Shown here: positions 12,704 to 27,800 of the stretch, piece by piece
How the letters are laid out: every line of letters starts with the position of its first letter
Numbering within the stretch: position 1 is the first letter of the stretch
Notes under the pieces: generated by a model
What the model saw: only the letters and a program-made list of their open reading frames with translations
Told to the model about the DNA's origin: nothing
The model's database searches: none
Translations under genes and position numbers: made by a program
Assembly (NCBI GenBank): GCA_024305405.1
Contig: JAKNDB010000087.1
Location: forward strand, 496,001-560,000
Direction: 5' to 3'
Origin: Dirofilaria immitis
Taxonomy: Eukaryota > Nematoda > Chromadorea > Rhabditida > Onchocercidae
DNA: 64,000 bases

Positions 12704-14410
12704 TGATCAGTATCGTCGAATATCCTGAATAACGACAGAGCGAACTACAGTATAATCCGTTTGACCTTGATATCTGCAACAAATGTGCCAATAATGCCAG
12801 TAATCACTTTTAGTGCTCGTTCCAGAATCACCTAATTCTGAAAAATTCTATCTAGAACTTGAAAATATAATTAATTTATAGTTTGATCACAAAGTATTTT
12901 AAATCATAATAATGCCCCACGAGTACTTATTTTTTTTCCTTCACATAATAGAAGCTTTAATCAAATCTCTATTTCATGGAAAACGTTTTGCACAACAAAA
13001 AATATATGCATTAGAATACTAATGAAATTTAATATATCCATCAATTAACTATCAACAATTACAGGGAGGATTATTAAATTTTGAAAATTTACAACAATGA
13101 TTACTAATTAGTCATGTTTCGATTATCATTTTATGATCTTTATATAAATTCCTCCCTTAAAATTCTAATGCTTCATGTATAGTCCAAAGTTTGCTAACAT
13201 ACATCTAAATATAATTTACCGTAAGTTTAGCATATTTCCATGTAAATTATGTAAATGCTAACATTTTTCTTTGTGTTTTGATATCTCCTCAAGTAAATTT
13301 TAGTATCTCTCATAATAACACTTTTTTTTTCTATGCAAATTTGAAACCGTTAAAGCTAGATTCTCACATTTCTTCACGCAAATTTCAACATCGCTTCATT
13401 CACTTCATTTGCCCTGACCTTTGTCCTTCGTAAATAAACATTTATAACTCAGAATAACAGACAACAGGAAAATTCAGCGACTAACGTTTAATGACCACGA
13501 CGAATATTAGCAGGATGAAGATTATTACACGAGTATCCGAACTTTGTTTTGAGCGAACAATTCATATGTAAGTGGACAGAAGAATGGAGTGTCTCTGTGT
13601 CTGACAGTTTGGAGGTCGAGGGTGCAGGTTCGGTGCGGGTTGCCTTATTTTTCATGAGGGATTCGTAATTGACTGATAGAATGGTGGACATGGACATATT
13701 CATGAGGTCGAAGGTCACAGGATCTGAATTTTGTTTGGTACGAAGAAGTAGATAAATGATAAAAGGATAGAGTAGGCATGTTTATGAAGTTGAAAGTTAC
13801 AGGGTTTATTTAGATGAGCCTTGCGTCGATGCAAAAATTGGGAACTGGAATGGCACCTTGAGTTGGAATATAAAACACATAATGTTAGATTTTATTTTCA
13901 AAAATTCGAGTGAAATTTTACTTCTTACAATATTTAAGACTACTTACTCTAAAATTGTCTTTTTAGGCTTTTAAATGTGCGTTCTTGTTGAGATTCATAT
14001 ATATATATATATATATGAAGGCGTTTTTTTTTTTTTTTTCTATTCATATATACATATATATATATATATATATATGAATATATATGTGGATTTTTTCGAT
14101 ACAAAAGTTTATAATTTATTTTGTGCATTTCGTGATTTCAGAAAAAAAACGCCTATATTAATTGCAAAATTCCAAATTATTTAAAACAAGGGATTTTGTT
14201 TTTAATCTTATTTGTGAATCTTTATTTGGCATGATTAGGTAAATGTCGAAGAGATTAATGGCTGATTGATTATATATAAATTTTTCATTGTAGCTAATAA
14301 TTCATTATTTATTTCATAAAGCTGAAAAATTTTAACATATCAAGAATTTTTCATTTATCGTTTTACTAATTCGAGGGAAATCCTCATTGTATAACTGACA
14401 AGGATTGTGC
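12704..14410. other. divergent intergenic region between LEPROT and polyhomeotic genes
   Basis: Both flanking genes point away from this stretch, so it should hold both promoters. It contains two AT dinucleotide runs (13997-14016 and 14045-14086) separated by a T-run, and short open frames without splice context. No conserved exon seen. Confidence 0.5.
13997..14086. repeat. (AT)n microsatellites flanking a poly-T run
   Basis: TATATA tracts at 13997-14016 and 14045-14086 with about 16 T between them. Each AT tract is self-complementary and could extrude as a hairpin. Confidence 0.85.
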
Positions 14411-14417
14411 ATTTCAG
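14411..14417 (+). promoter_or_regulatory. candidate spliced-leader acceptor of polyhomeotic gene
   Basis: ATTTCAG ends at 14417, only 12 bases before the ATG at 14430, giving the very short 5' UTR expected after trans-splicing. Confidence 0.5.
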
Positions 14418-14429
14418 AATTTGAATAAA

Positions 14430-17400
14430 ATGAGCGACAATGATCCACCACCGATGCTTACAAAACAAGCTACCAATACTGCCACCACGATTGCGGACAA
14501 TTCAGTATCCATCGTGACAACATGTACTGGTAATGCTGCATTAGTAACGAGCAATAATGACTCCTTTATCAAAACAACAACCGTTGTCACACCTTCATCC
14601 TCTTCCTCTTCTGTTTCGGATTCAACACAAGTCACTTCAGGTTGTTCTTCATTTAGTATATATTTTAATTGCTAATTTGGAGTAAATCATATTAACTATG
14701 AGTCATCTGTCGATTGTCATCTTGCATTTTTTCATATCATTTGAATCTTAACTTTTCAGTTCAGATATAAGCTAACCTAAAAATTGTAAATATTCAGTTA
14801 GAGTTCAGTCTACTTCAATTTGAGCTTCATTTGATCATTTGACCTTTGCTTAATTATTCGTAATATTTTGTCCATTCAAGTTTATTTGTTGGTTCGAATT
14901 TAGATTTAATATAATTCTATTTCCACAAAAATTATTATATGTGAATAATCAGAGAATAATTCACTTATGCATACTTCAGCTCCTACATCCATGTCATCAT
15001 CAAGTAAAAGTGTAACATCAGACACCAAAAATATAACTAATATTGTCGCTGGTAGTGGGGGACAGCAGCAACAGCAACAACAATATCAGCAAGTAGTAGT
15101 AATGCTGAGACGGCCTCTTCAACATCGTCAACACCACAACCAACACCAAAAAGTCGTCGTAAACCAACATCTCGTACAAAAAAGACGCTGCCGATAAAGC
15201 GAAGTAAGATTTCAAATTGGTCTTAAAGTTAGTAGTATAGAATTGTAAAACTTTTGTTAACGGAAAGCGATATACCTTGAAATACCGATGATCTGATAAT
15301 CGACTAGATTTGCAAGAAACAGATTTAATAACAGAAAATTTTAAAAATGTTTATGTGCTCTACATCCATTTCAGGATCTCATTAACTTTTTACGTATTCT
15401 AGTGATTTGGATTCCAGTAATATAGCGTGGATTTTTAAGTATCATTTTACATTTTACACATGGTATATTTTAGAATATATGAAAAGTCTTTTTATGTCTA
15501 TACTAACAAATAAGATTTTTAGCATAATAGCTAAAAAAGTATGCAACGTTATCGGTTAATTGGAACGTCAGCGTTTGATGAGTTTTGTATGGTTTTAATA
15601 CGGTCTTAAATTTAAATTTAGTAAGTAAGTGAATTTAGGTGTTTACTTAAAAATTATTTTATGCTCAATTTTGCAGTGGTCAGATTTTTTTCAGAACTCC
15701 TGCTACAGTTGTTAGTTCATCTTCCGCTACTCAAATGGTACCACAGACGCCGTTGATGCTAACTTCTGCATCGGTAATTTTTTCCAATGTTCACGAATAG
15801 ATTGTGATTTTTACATTTTCAGTGCATTTCATTCTAGAAAATGCAGCTTTAAAAGTTTCGTTTCTACTACATTGTACAAATTTTTCAATTTCTAAATTTT
15901 TGTCTGATTTTCTACATTTTATTTTCTATTTTTTTATCCAAAGATTATCTTTAAGGTACGAACATTATGTTAGTTTGAAAATTTTAACTTATTTGATCTT
16001 GGCTAATTTTAATAGCTAAGATTAGACATGGAACTTTAATAGTTGGGACTATTTTGACATTGTTAAATTATCCTAGCCAAAAAAGTGAAAGTATAAGTCA
16101 GGACTTTGATAGTTTGTTAGCAAATAATTCAGCCTGGACAGTTCATGCTTGTTCATCACAATGGCCAATGCTATATGATGTCGGCAACGCAATACTTCGG
16201 TACAAATCAACAAATTGCTGCCATTAGACCGGTAATTTCTGAAATAGCAATATTCTGATGACCAAAATTCAAGTATTATTTTCTTATTTTCTACGTCTTT
16301 GTACCATACCACTTTCGTTTTTTTGATTTCCGCGCGGCTTTTGTTATTCCTTTTGTTTTTTTTTTTGATTTCAGTTCTTTTATATTTTATGCAATGTGCA
16401 ATTAGCTTTAGCATGTAATTCATTCCATCTGAAATTTATAATTCTTATTACGTTCTCTTGCTCGATCTTTTTCTGTCTTTTGTTAATTTAGTTTTCACTT
16501 CCTTTGCAGCAACAGCAGCAGCAACAACAATTTTCTGCACCAGCGACATCATGCACTACCACTATTACCACTTCGGCACAGGATTTTTCAAAGTCATACA
16601 GCACCAACAAACACAATCGGTTCCAAATTCGACAAATGCAATGACTGCCTCCCAGCAGTTCTACTCACAGCAACAGTATCGCCATACGCATTCGGCATGG
16701 ATTTAATTTTTTATTTGTTTCACTTCACATCACTTTTTGCATGCTTTTTCATTTCTTAGGATTATTTCCAGCCAATTTATGCAGTTTTAATCGTTTGTTC
16801 GAACTAAGTAAGCATTTCTTTTTTTTCTTTCTCAAAAATAAACCGAATATGATAGAAAAATGAATAAAAAATTAGAAGAGGATAAAAATTTAGAAAGGAA
16901 TAAAAAACTACAAGCAAAATTGATAGCATGGCGACATGTTTTCATTTTCAGGCGTAGTTCTTTATCTAATTTCTGCTAGCTAACTGTTTGACATAAATCT
17001 AAATAAAAGAAATGATGCATGTTTTTTTGAAAAAGTATTTTTGTTTCTTTTAACTTTCGTTTTTAGTTGTACCGTTTGGCCGCTTTGCTTTGAATGATTT
17101 TAGTTGCACTATCAAATCCGTTGCTTGTTTTTCAACCGATTTTAATTGTGTATTAAACAATCTATTTTTTGACTGATGTTTATTTTTGTAAAGAAGTCTA
17201 TGTAGTATTACTTTTATGACTCATTTGTTCTTGTGTCGAGTAGATTCTTTTGCTTCTTTTTAAATAGAAGAATTTGTTGTCATTTATTCCATAATTACCT
17301 CTTTTTGTTCATTTTCGTTTATTTTTTGGAAAGAAAATATTAGAATTTTAAGAAATCCTGAAAATTTTTTTATCTGGGTCATAGTTCGAGCTCTGGATTT

Positions 17401-20400
17401 TTAAAATAGTAGTCTTAAATGGTAAAATAATCCTCAGCAATAGCAATATTTGAAATAACTAATATTTGACCGGTAAGGCTTTAATTTTTAGAAATTTTAT
17501 TTAAGAACATATAAATTAGCAAAACTTTTTATCAAATTTTTTTTTCCATTGTATAGATGTCTTTGCAGCAACAATATGTGCAGCCAGGTTATGTAGCTAA
17601 TAGCGCGACATTAGGACAAATTGCGCGAAGTCTAGCGCCGAAACCAACATTGCCAGGACCGGGATCAGGTATCTTTATTATTTTTTAAAGTATCTTTATC
17701 AAATTGTACCTAAAAATAGAAAGTATCTAGTTTATTAATTGTGTAAGTTCTTTCTATTTTTCTTTGTCTGATTGCTGTATTTTGTCTTTGATAGATCTGT
17801 TTCGACCATTTTTAATCCTGCATTTTGCTAGGAAATGGAAGCATTTTGCTTTTTAAAGTCTTAATTATTATTATGCTAGCTGAAGATTGAAATGCTGTGA
17901 GTAAGCAACTTTGAAATGACGTTTTGCTTGTGGTAAAGGAAAATATTCGAGTTATCACAGGTGAAATCTCGAAATTTACTGTCAAAATATAAAGCAATGT
18001 TGTCTGTCAATATTGAAAAAAGGGTCTTTTATAGATTCTTCTCCAGTCGCTAATCCCGCTAATCCCAGATCACTAACTATTGAACAATAGTTTTGCCCTA
18101 TAAGTGCATTCAATAAATCATATTTCACTCTTTTCATTTGTTCTTTACTAATGTCGGACTCAAGAATTTGATTTCCATAATTTTGATATAACAACATATT
18201 CTCACTTAACGTTGTAACTTCTTTTCCAACTCTCGCTTTTTTTTTTTTTTTGCTATTGTCTGATCGGAAATTGCCAATTTCCGTAAAGATTAATAAACAG
18301 ATTAGAGTAACAACGATTACTTTAGTGAAAAGAATTAAAAAATTTCAGTTGCAATAGCAGCAACTAGTACACATATGCCATCAAGTGCAATAACAACAAC
18401 AGTTACCACAACAACATCATCTACTGTTGGACAAGGAAATGATGCACCTTCAGGACGATCAGCACAGCAGCAGCAATCTCATCAACAACTGGGAAAGGCA
18501 TCAATACAACAAGTGCAACCGTCAATGTTTCCACAAGGTATACATCATCATAAATGAATTATCATTTAATTTATACTCTTTGATGATTTGTAATTTTTAA
18601 TAGCTTTGTTTCATAATATTCAGTTTCCACTAGTCTCAGTTACGCTGATTTCCATTTCGCTATATCTGTTTCTAGATTAGAGGAAATATATAAGGCATAT
18701 AATGAAGAAATTTTGCATTTACCCTAATAGATAACAGATCTTATTTAACAGTTCCAGCACTTAACATAAATTTATCTGTAGGAATACAACTTCGTACACC
18801 ACCGGGTTCATCAGGTATTGTCTTCCAGATGCCATCGGGAGCATATACATATGTTCATCGTAAGTCCACTTTCATTTTTATTTTTACTTTTTCAGTTTGC
18901 ATCTCTTCTTTTCTCTATTTTATCAAGATTAAAATTTTTTTCCGTTTCACCTCTGAATTTACACTTGAATTAATGGCTGAAATTCAGAATTGGTTACCCC
19001 TCAGCAGCGCACCTCTATTGCGATACCTCAACAACAGCCAATTCCAGCTTGTATTGGGCAGGCGGTAGCAGCAAATCAGTCACAAAATCAACAACAGCAG
19101 CAACCTTCACCTGCTTCTTCACCAACTCAAAAAGCTATAAATGAATCGAAAATTAAACAAATATCGAGTAACACTAGCAAGGAATCAACAGTTATAGAAC
19201 AAAAAGGAAATAATGATTCGCCAATGGCTAATAGAGGTTTCATTGCTTAACAACTTCTTAAATCAGTTTTAGCTAGCAGTGAATTAAGTAGAAATTAAAT
19301 AAGTAGAATTTATGGGTTTTGTTTAAATGATTTTGTTATTTTCCAGAATATCTTAAAATCGAATAATGACGATAGACTAACTTGTGTTCAGTTTTTTCTT
19401 GAAATCTAATCAAATTTTCTTGGGATGTTTTTGTGATGAACTTTTCGTAGAAATTCTTCATACAGCTTATAACAGGTATACTCGGAATTATATTTTTCGC
19501 ATAATATGTACTTAAAAAATTAAAGTCTGTTATGTAAATTTCTAAATGTGGGCATGATTTCAGAGAATCAGCTATCGACACAGATGGTTTCCATTCCGAG
19601 TAAACCACCGACTGCTTCTGTCAAAGGTAATGAAACTTTGCCAAAGAATGCCTGAGGAAGTGCTAAGCATTCAGGAAGTGGACGAAAGACGAACACAGTG
19701 AAAAGTTGGTTTATTTCTAAGTCCTTATTTCAAATATATTGATTATTTTATGATTATATTTTCATAATGTCTCCCGATATAACACATCAAGTCCAGGAAA
19801 TCTCATGTTATTTATAAATTAATATCTCTGCTAGCATTTAAACTATATTTTTACGCGCATCTGCAAATTTTCCTTTATAAATTAATGAGATCTAGCTAAA
19901 TCTCGCATCTATTGATAATTTAAGAAAAATTAATAGAACAAAAGAAATCGAGGAAAAATAACTGCGATGGTTGTTTGATGTAGTCAGTTAGGTTAGTTTT
20001 AGTTGCAACACCTCAACCAATAACTCCTACAAATTTGGTACCAGTTGGTGCACCAGTTCCGATGATGGTGATGTCTGCTCCGATGCCTCAACTTAATTCC
20101 TTTGGTGGGCATGCAGCAGTGCCATTCATGGGACCAAATGGACAAATTATACATCAGCAACTGATTGCGAATCCACCCCTTTCAACACATCAAATGATAC
20201 CGGTGTTTCAACAGCAGCAACAAAGCGCGACTCAGTTTCCCATTTCTCAGTCCGCAACAGCTAAACTTCAAGGTTTTTTCTTCTTGAATTGTCCTACAAA
20301 AGTTTGCTTTGGTGATTTCATAGTTTCAGAAAGATTTTATTTTTTCTTAAAATGTCTTGCTGTCTTTTCGTGAAGATTAGATTTTTGTAATTTTTGATTA

Positions 20401-23400
20401 TCAAAGATTTTAAATTTCAATGATTTTATTATTATCGAAGTTTTATCATCATCAGAAAAAAGTTTCATCGCTGTTAAATGGCGGTTTGTAGAGACAGTTT
20501 CTCATGATTCTCAGAAAACAATTGCGGATGATGACAATGGTTATATTGATTCTGGGATTGAAAATGAGCCTCCACCACTTCTTGTTCAAGGTTATTTTCA
20601 TTTTATTTCACTTCTGCAGATTATAGTGGATAAAAATACTTATTTTTAGGATGTCCTAATTTCAAATAGTGTTACTTTCGAAATTTCGCTTGATGAATTT
20701 TGAGATCCATCAATTGTAGAAAAGACTTTCATTCTGAATTTTGACAGACTAAATTTGATGCCTTTGATAGAGGCAGAGTTAGTAGCTTTTCTGAGATTCT
20801 TATCTTTCTCTGATCGCTTTTGCTGTTCATAATTCCATCAGAAAAATTCAGCAGTATTTCCTAGAATTTAAATTGATAATATTTTTAGCAAATTTATATA
20901 ATAGGTTCTTATGCGGGGATTACTCATTATTTATTATTTATCTAAATCCATATAATTTGATGAATAAAGTAATTTTATCGCTAAATCTCAGGTGAATCGA
21001 AAGATGCACTCGATATTCATATGTTGTTCACAAGAGAAGCCGAAAGATATTATCAAAAAACAGGACAAAAAGGAAAATTGTGCATTTAATCGAAGGATTT
21101 GAAATTGAGGTAAATGAATAGATTGACTAGTCAGGTAGTTTATTTTGTCGAAATTCCGATGATTAGGAAACATTTTAAATTTTCAGGAATCAGATGAGCC
21201 GTTTCCATGTGATCCACCTTGTCGTTTGAGTGACTGGCTTTTATCTGAAATGGAAGATAAGAATGGGAAGAAGATATCCAAAGAACGTAGATGGAGCACA
21301 TGTGCGTTTGTAATAATAAATATGTTTTTATAATAATAAATAGTTTAATGGCAAATGATTTTAACTGTTTAGTTTAGGTCAAACATAGATATGAAATAAA
21401 TCAAGGAATTGGTTTTCAGTCCTGTCATTGTAATTTAACCGAAATGGGTATATAATTGGATGATCCTAAACTTAAAATCCATGATGAGAGATGAATGAGA
21501 AGAAAACGAGTAACAAGCTCGAATCGCTTTGAAAATATTATAGCTTTAAATTATTTAATTTGGTGTTCCAAGATTTCAACTTTAAATTTTGAAATTTTTT
21601 GTAGCGTCAAAGAAAGCAATCGCTGGGAAAGATACAACATTAGAAATAAGCACCGAGAAAGTGGAGACCAAAAGGGACGCGCTAAGTAAGGATATTTGAA
21701 ATCAGAAGCTTATAGTTTGATTAATTGACTTTTAAGTCAAGTTACATGAATTTTAAGCATTTCATCTCTTTTGCAAGTAATTCAAGCAGAAGTGGTAAAT
21801 CCTGGCCATCGTGCTAAATTTTCATATTCATGTTAAATTTTAAAAGTTCTAGCGAATTTTTAGAACATCTCCTACAAAATCTGAAACGTCCAGTGAAAAA
21901 GCAGAAAAGAAAACTCGTAAACGTAAAACAAACGAGGTTTGCTTATTTCTGATGCTATTTTTGCATAAGTTTGGGAATCGTGAATGGATTAACATGGAAT
22001 TTTACCCCTTTATTAATTTTCAAGCTACAAAGATTAAATATGAAAAAAAAGTAATGTCTAGAAAAAAATTTCCATAAATATTGAAGAAACTAATGAAAAA
22101 AAGTTTAGTAAATCAATTGATTTAGCTCGATCGATTATTGCAAATGGATTTTGGGCCGTCACATGGGCGTTTATCTGATATTATGCAAAAATCCGTCTAT
22201 AAACCAAATAAGGAAACCAAGGAAAGCAAAGAAACACTGCTACCACCTCCATTACCGCCGCCGGCAAAGAGTTCTTTGACAAAGCCAAAGGGCGACCACC
22301 TTCTTCATCGGCAGATAAGCAAAAATTGGAAAAACCTGAAGTAAGTGAACCGGTAATGGAAAGATTTATTATTGAGGATGCTGCGGATATCTCGCCAAAA
22401 GCTGTAGCCAAGAAATGTGAAGGTGATTCTATCATTTTATTGGAAATATATACAATTTTACTTCACAAAGCCAGTAAGCAATAAACCACCAATAACAAGT
22501 TTATTAATTAGCCGTTTGATTAGGAATTGTAATATGAAGTCGGTCTGAACATCTATTATGCAACAACTAAGAAACTCAGTTTATATATACTCGAGCTCTT
22601 GCGAATTATAATCTGATAGTTTAGATGATGCGATAAAGTGGGGTTTAATCGACAATTGAAATACGCTTCAAATTCAGTTTAAATTTGAAATTTGAGACCT
22701 ATTTAATGTTACAAAATTTCTTAGAAAGTCCACTAACTGCCGATCAGTCGTTGAATTCTTCGTCGAAAAGTAGTGCTGATACAGCAACTGGAAGTTTGTT
22801 AGTCAGTTTTTCGGATGAGGAGCTTGACACGGAGAGATGTAACTATTGCAATGGTTTGCTGCGTCTTAAACGTTTAGAAAATCATCCGCAATATTGCTCG
22901 AAGAAATGTCGCAAATTATGGAAGAAAAATCCAACAATTAGTGAAGAACAAGGTTTGGCTTTTTCTTGTCGTTTAGATAATGTCAAATAAACTGTTATCA
23001 GCGGTAATTTGTAATTGGAATAATCAGATATCCGAAGTTCCATTAGATAAAGTCTCTTAGTTTTTATAGTTTTGAAGGAATTTTCAAATTTCCATATTTG
23101 TAATATAAATTTTTTTTTAATTTTATCAATAACAAACGAGATAGAAGAGTTGATTTTATCTAAAGGATCAGACTTTGTTCATGTTCAAAAATTGAGTAGT
23201 TTCTGTTCACAAAAAGCGATATATAGACTCGCATTTCCTATTATTTTTATATTTATTTTTTCCAAAGAACTCCAATGCTTTTTAAAAAAGTTGAGTTGAA
23301 TGATTGGTTCAGTCTTCTCTGTCTGTTACTGCTGACTTTTTTATAGTTGGACGCTCATTCAACGCATCGCCGAGACTACCAGTTATTCGCTCAACAGATA

Positions 23401-24894
23401 CATCACCCATTAATAAAGATATCAGTCCTACAGTAGCAGTACAAAATCTCAGCATAGTTTCAGAACCATCCTCTTCAGGTTTTTTAGAATTTCTAGTGAG
23501 ATTGTTATTTTACATACATTTTCTTATATGACATTGAATTTGCTTTTTATAAGGCTTATAATATAGTCGGTAAAAGTATTCTTGCATGTGCTCGACAAAA
23601 ATCGCGTTTCCAAATTATTAGTGAGACGCCGTATTTATTTGGATCTTGAAAATAAGTTAAAGATGTTTCATTTCCCAAAAATTTTTCTAATTCGCTTTAC
23701 CGAATATATCTGTTTCATTATGTTCACCGGGCATCCTGTGGAAAAATTCAGAGGGAACCAGCTATCACATAATTGATCAGTTTTTCTTCCACCCTTGTAT
23801 GAAAGTCATACGATCGATTTTGCATAGACAGCTTTTTCAAGAAAACGTTGAGTGACATTTTGACATGAAGTCACTTTTTTTTTTTTTTATTTTAAAAATT
23901 TGCGGTATCAGACGTTGCAAATGCAATAAGCGAAATTTATTTAAAATTTTCAGATAATTTTTTTAGGTAGTACCACTGATTTACAGCAGCGGACACCGCC
24001 AACTTTAACTCTAAAAATGGTTTCACCTCAACAGGCAGAAATCGTGAAATCTCCTCGCGGTTTACCTACTTCGTACTCATTAGGTGAATGGAATAAAGTA
24101 CCGTCGACATCGGTCTCTCCAGCTATGGCTCTAACTCCAGCAATCGAACATGCATCGATGGATTTCCTTTCCAGGCCAACAAAAACATGGACTGTAATAA
24201 TTTCTCTTATTTTATGAGCGATGAATGAAGCGGTTGCTGTATTTAATAATCTCACTTCAATTTTAAGTTTAAATCATAGTTGTATAGCATTTATATTGCT
24301 GCTGTCCATTTTATTACATTTGTTAAATGACTGCTTGTTATGCAATCTTTTATTTTTATTTGCATTTTGGAGAGTATTTTTGATCGTTTTTAAAAATTTC
24401 CAAATATTTGAAAAATTACTGTGGCTTATATCTGACTTGAATACTCATGACTAGACAAGAAACTAGAGGAAGTATAGTCTTTTATCTTCTGTTCTATTAA
24501 ATAAAGAAAGGAACCGATCGACTGATCGGTTTCTTGGGATATAGTCGATACATTTATATATTTTTATAGCTGAATTTTGTCCGTTTCATAAGCTATGAGG
24601 CTAAGTTTGAGAAAAAAAAGTGATAGTAATGGTTTTGAGGTGGGTAGTTTATGCGGTTAAATGTTTTTTTTGTTTTAGTGTGATGAAGTGGCAAGCTGGG
24701 TATCATCAGTAACCAGTAATGAGGATTGTGCGAATACATTCCGCAACCAGGATATCGATGGACAGTCTCTACTATTATTACCAGATAATGCTCATAACAA
24801 TTTGGTAACGCTACTAGGATTGAAACTTGGCCCAGTGGTCAAAATTCTGAACGCACTTAAAGAATTATCTAGCAAAAGTATCAATGCCTCATAA
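14430..24894 (+). CDS. polyhomeotic (PHC) homologue, Polycomb PRC1 subunit
   Basis: PHC proteins bridge PRC1 complexes through SAM polymers to silence chromatin. About 21 exons: 14430-14640, 14980-15203, 15695-15773, 16142-16231, 16510-about 16675, 17557-17668, 18349-18538, 18782-18859, 18988-19236, 19564-19626, 20003-20272, 20456-20590, 20992-21109, 21187-21301, 21605-21685, 21864-21936, 22126-22422, 22725-22952, 23347-23478, 23967-24193, 24679-24894, roughly 1,115 residues. The N-terminal two thirds is Gln/Ser/Thr-rich. An HD1 motif is read across 21072-21200 (HLIEGFEIEESDEPFPC; human HVIEGFVIQEG.EPFPV). The FCS finger is in 22725-22952 (CNYC ... QYCSKKC). A SAM domain closes the protein (IDGQSLLLLPDN; LGLKLGPVVKILNAL). 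HD1-FCS-SAM order is diagnostic of polyhomeotic. An AT-hook-like KPKGRPP sits near 22283-22303 once the frame is followed across a G-run. Frame jumps occur at 15057-15061, 16584-16588, 21067-21071 and 22290-22292, each worth one missing base. Junctions at 15203 and 16675 do not keep phase and are uncertain. Confidence 0.9.
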
Positions 24895-27800
24895 TGATTT
24901 CTTGTTTTGTTTTGTACATACAGCGAAGTTTTAGCCATGTAATATATTCTGTTTTCAAGTCGTAAAATTGATATTTTATCTCAAAATATTCTGCTGACGT
25001 CTATCTAATGGTTATTCAAATCCGTTTGTTTGTCTCTCTACCTGTTTTGTTTGCTCTTTTCTCTGTATTATGTTCGTTCAAACTATAAATTTTGATTTCA
25101 TAATTTACTATGCATTATTAAATGATTATTGTACAATTTCAGATGGAAAACCTTCTGCTATGGTTTTTTAGGAGAGAGAGTCATTCAGTTATTCGTTATT
25201 TCTCTCCTAGGAAAATTCCTTATATTCGAACTTCAAAAAAAAAAATCATTAGGAGCAGAGTTACGATTCTTAACATCTTTCAACTTTTTTTATTTTTAAT
25301 TTATTTTTGTTTTTTTAATTAATGAAAATGGATCACAATTTCACTTTTTCCGTCATTTTAAAGTGTTTCTACTTTATATCCGCTTAACTTCTAATTTCAG
25401 CTATTTCATTTTACATTTTCTACCTTCAGTTATTGTTATTTCTCAGTTTTCATTATTATATCCTTAATTATTCGCTGTCGACAATCATTTGTAATCGTTT
25501 TTCTGTAACACTCTCAATAGTTGCTCATAGAATATAAGTGCAATATCTTCGTGTTTCTAAATTCACACAGACTCGTGCGTTTCCACTTTCCCCAATAGTC
25601 CGAAGCCAGATTGCTGTTGTCAATCACCAATAATAATAGTATTTCTTTCAGGAAAAGTATGTTGAGAACAACTTAATTTTGGATTAGTCATGAAAAATCA
25701 TGGAATTCTTAAAATTTAGAAATATATAGGGTATTCTGTTGTGTGAAATCAGAAACAGAGCAAGTGTGTAACTGAAAAAAGTCTCTTCGTAACATCGGAA
25801 TTATGAATTGATAGCTATTGAAATTGTTCACTCTGTTTATTGCTTTTATTTCCCTTTTTTACAAGCTTATTTTACTCAAATAAGTCTGAAAAACTTTTCT
25901 ATCTCACAGTCGCAGTAATGGCTTTCTTTTAACCTTTATCTAAAAATGCGATGAAACTCCTTTTGCTTCATGGCATAATTGGAATAATTCATTTCTCCAT
26001 TAAATTTGAAGTACAAATCTATATTTCGCTAAAATTTGCGATAAATCCTGTCTTCTCGATTTTTTTCGATTTTTTTTTTTAATCAAATTTCAATATAATA
26101 GAAAGAGCTGCAAGATTCTCGTTATCAGATGCTTCAAGAAGCATTTTGTAACGTATTTGAATGGAAAAGTAACGATTGGAATGTATATGCAGAGGTAGTA
26201 GAGACGAGTGGATGTCACAATATGAGAAGAATATACGTATTCTGTACATTATGCATACAAATTACATTTATATCAGTAAATTAACCGATTAGAATTAGTA
26301 ATCAGAATGTTAGTAGAAATTTGCTTCAGATTTTTCGACAAATATAAAAATTTTCTGTAATCAGTACCAAGATTCATAATTGTTGAAAATTTTCATCAAA
26401 ATCAAAACCAACTAACTTGTTAATATCCTTTTCCTTACAATGTTTATGATATTGATGGGTAAATTCTTTTAAAGAAAAGCTAACTATTGATGGTATTTTT
26501 ATCAAAATATGATAAAAAACAATCTTACTACAAGTTTTTTTTAATCTTGAGAAAAAAATGAAGCATTTGAAACGATTTAATTAAAAATGCTATAAGATGC
26601 ATTTTCTCAAATAAATTTTACAGAATTCAAATCAATTAATAATCATCAATGTTTCGTTTCACAGCAGGATTCTTGAAATGTTTCATCATTTTGTCAATTT
26701 TAATATAAATTCTTTCAGAATGAGAGATTCATATTAGCTATACTATTTTTCAAGTACAAATAAAAATGTTTCATCATTGATCATGATCAAAATCTTCCTT
26801 CATATTTTGGCGATGCCATAATAGATGTTTAAGGAAATTTTCAATATGATACCGTCTAAAGAAGTACCTTCTTCATGGAAAATTTTTTTTTTACAAATCG
26901 AAATTTTAGCATCTATTGGAGCAATTTAAGTTTTAACAATAATCTTTGATGCATTATTAATTTTTCCGTTAGCCCAGAATTTATAAATTTCCTTATGTTG
27001 ATGGCGAATGTATCAACAACGAAGTTCCATACACTGAATTTCAATATCCAATTATGATGATCAATATTTTCATGCAAAAAAATAAATACAGGCAAATAAA
27101 TGGAAAAACTTTTGTTGTTGTAATGATTCCAAAGAATTGATTGCTTTTTGATATTTTAATTTTAAAATAATTTTTGTCAAATTTATCACCATTGTCATTG
27201 CTACTGATAAATAATATAGTATAATAATAGCTAAATTTAATTATCTACTAATATTCAAATTAAATGCAATTAATAATATAATAAATATGTTCGTCGCAAT
27301 GATGCTTATTATAAATTTGTTGCTTTTCTTCATATTTTAATATTTGATAATTGTTTAACTTCTTTAGTCTTCAAAATTCACTGATATATTTTATATCTGA
27401 TTGATTATTGATTATCAGTATGAGTAAATTGATCGTTTCGAATTTCGAAATTAATATTATTTCAAATGTCAATTGTTTCAATTGCATATTTTTAAATAAA
27501 ATTATAAATTATTTTTATAGTATGTTAAAAAATTATTCAAATCTTGTTTACTTTATATTAAATCATTGTTTATTTATTATTATTTCGCAATCAAATAAAG
27601 GATAATAATTTTATTTATTTTAAAATATGAATTTATCAAAATAAAATTGTAATAAATTCTAAACTAAATTTATACTATATGCTCATAGGATTAGAATGAA
27701 TGAATAAATCATTTCATTTTTATTTCCAAGATTAATAATTGATTAATCATATACATAATTATATATATGTAAGGATACCATATGCACTTCTATATTTTAT

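Noticed and set aside
13488..13718. 76-codon minus-strand ORF
   Set aside because: No splice context or recognisable protein; composition fits chance.
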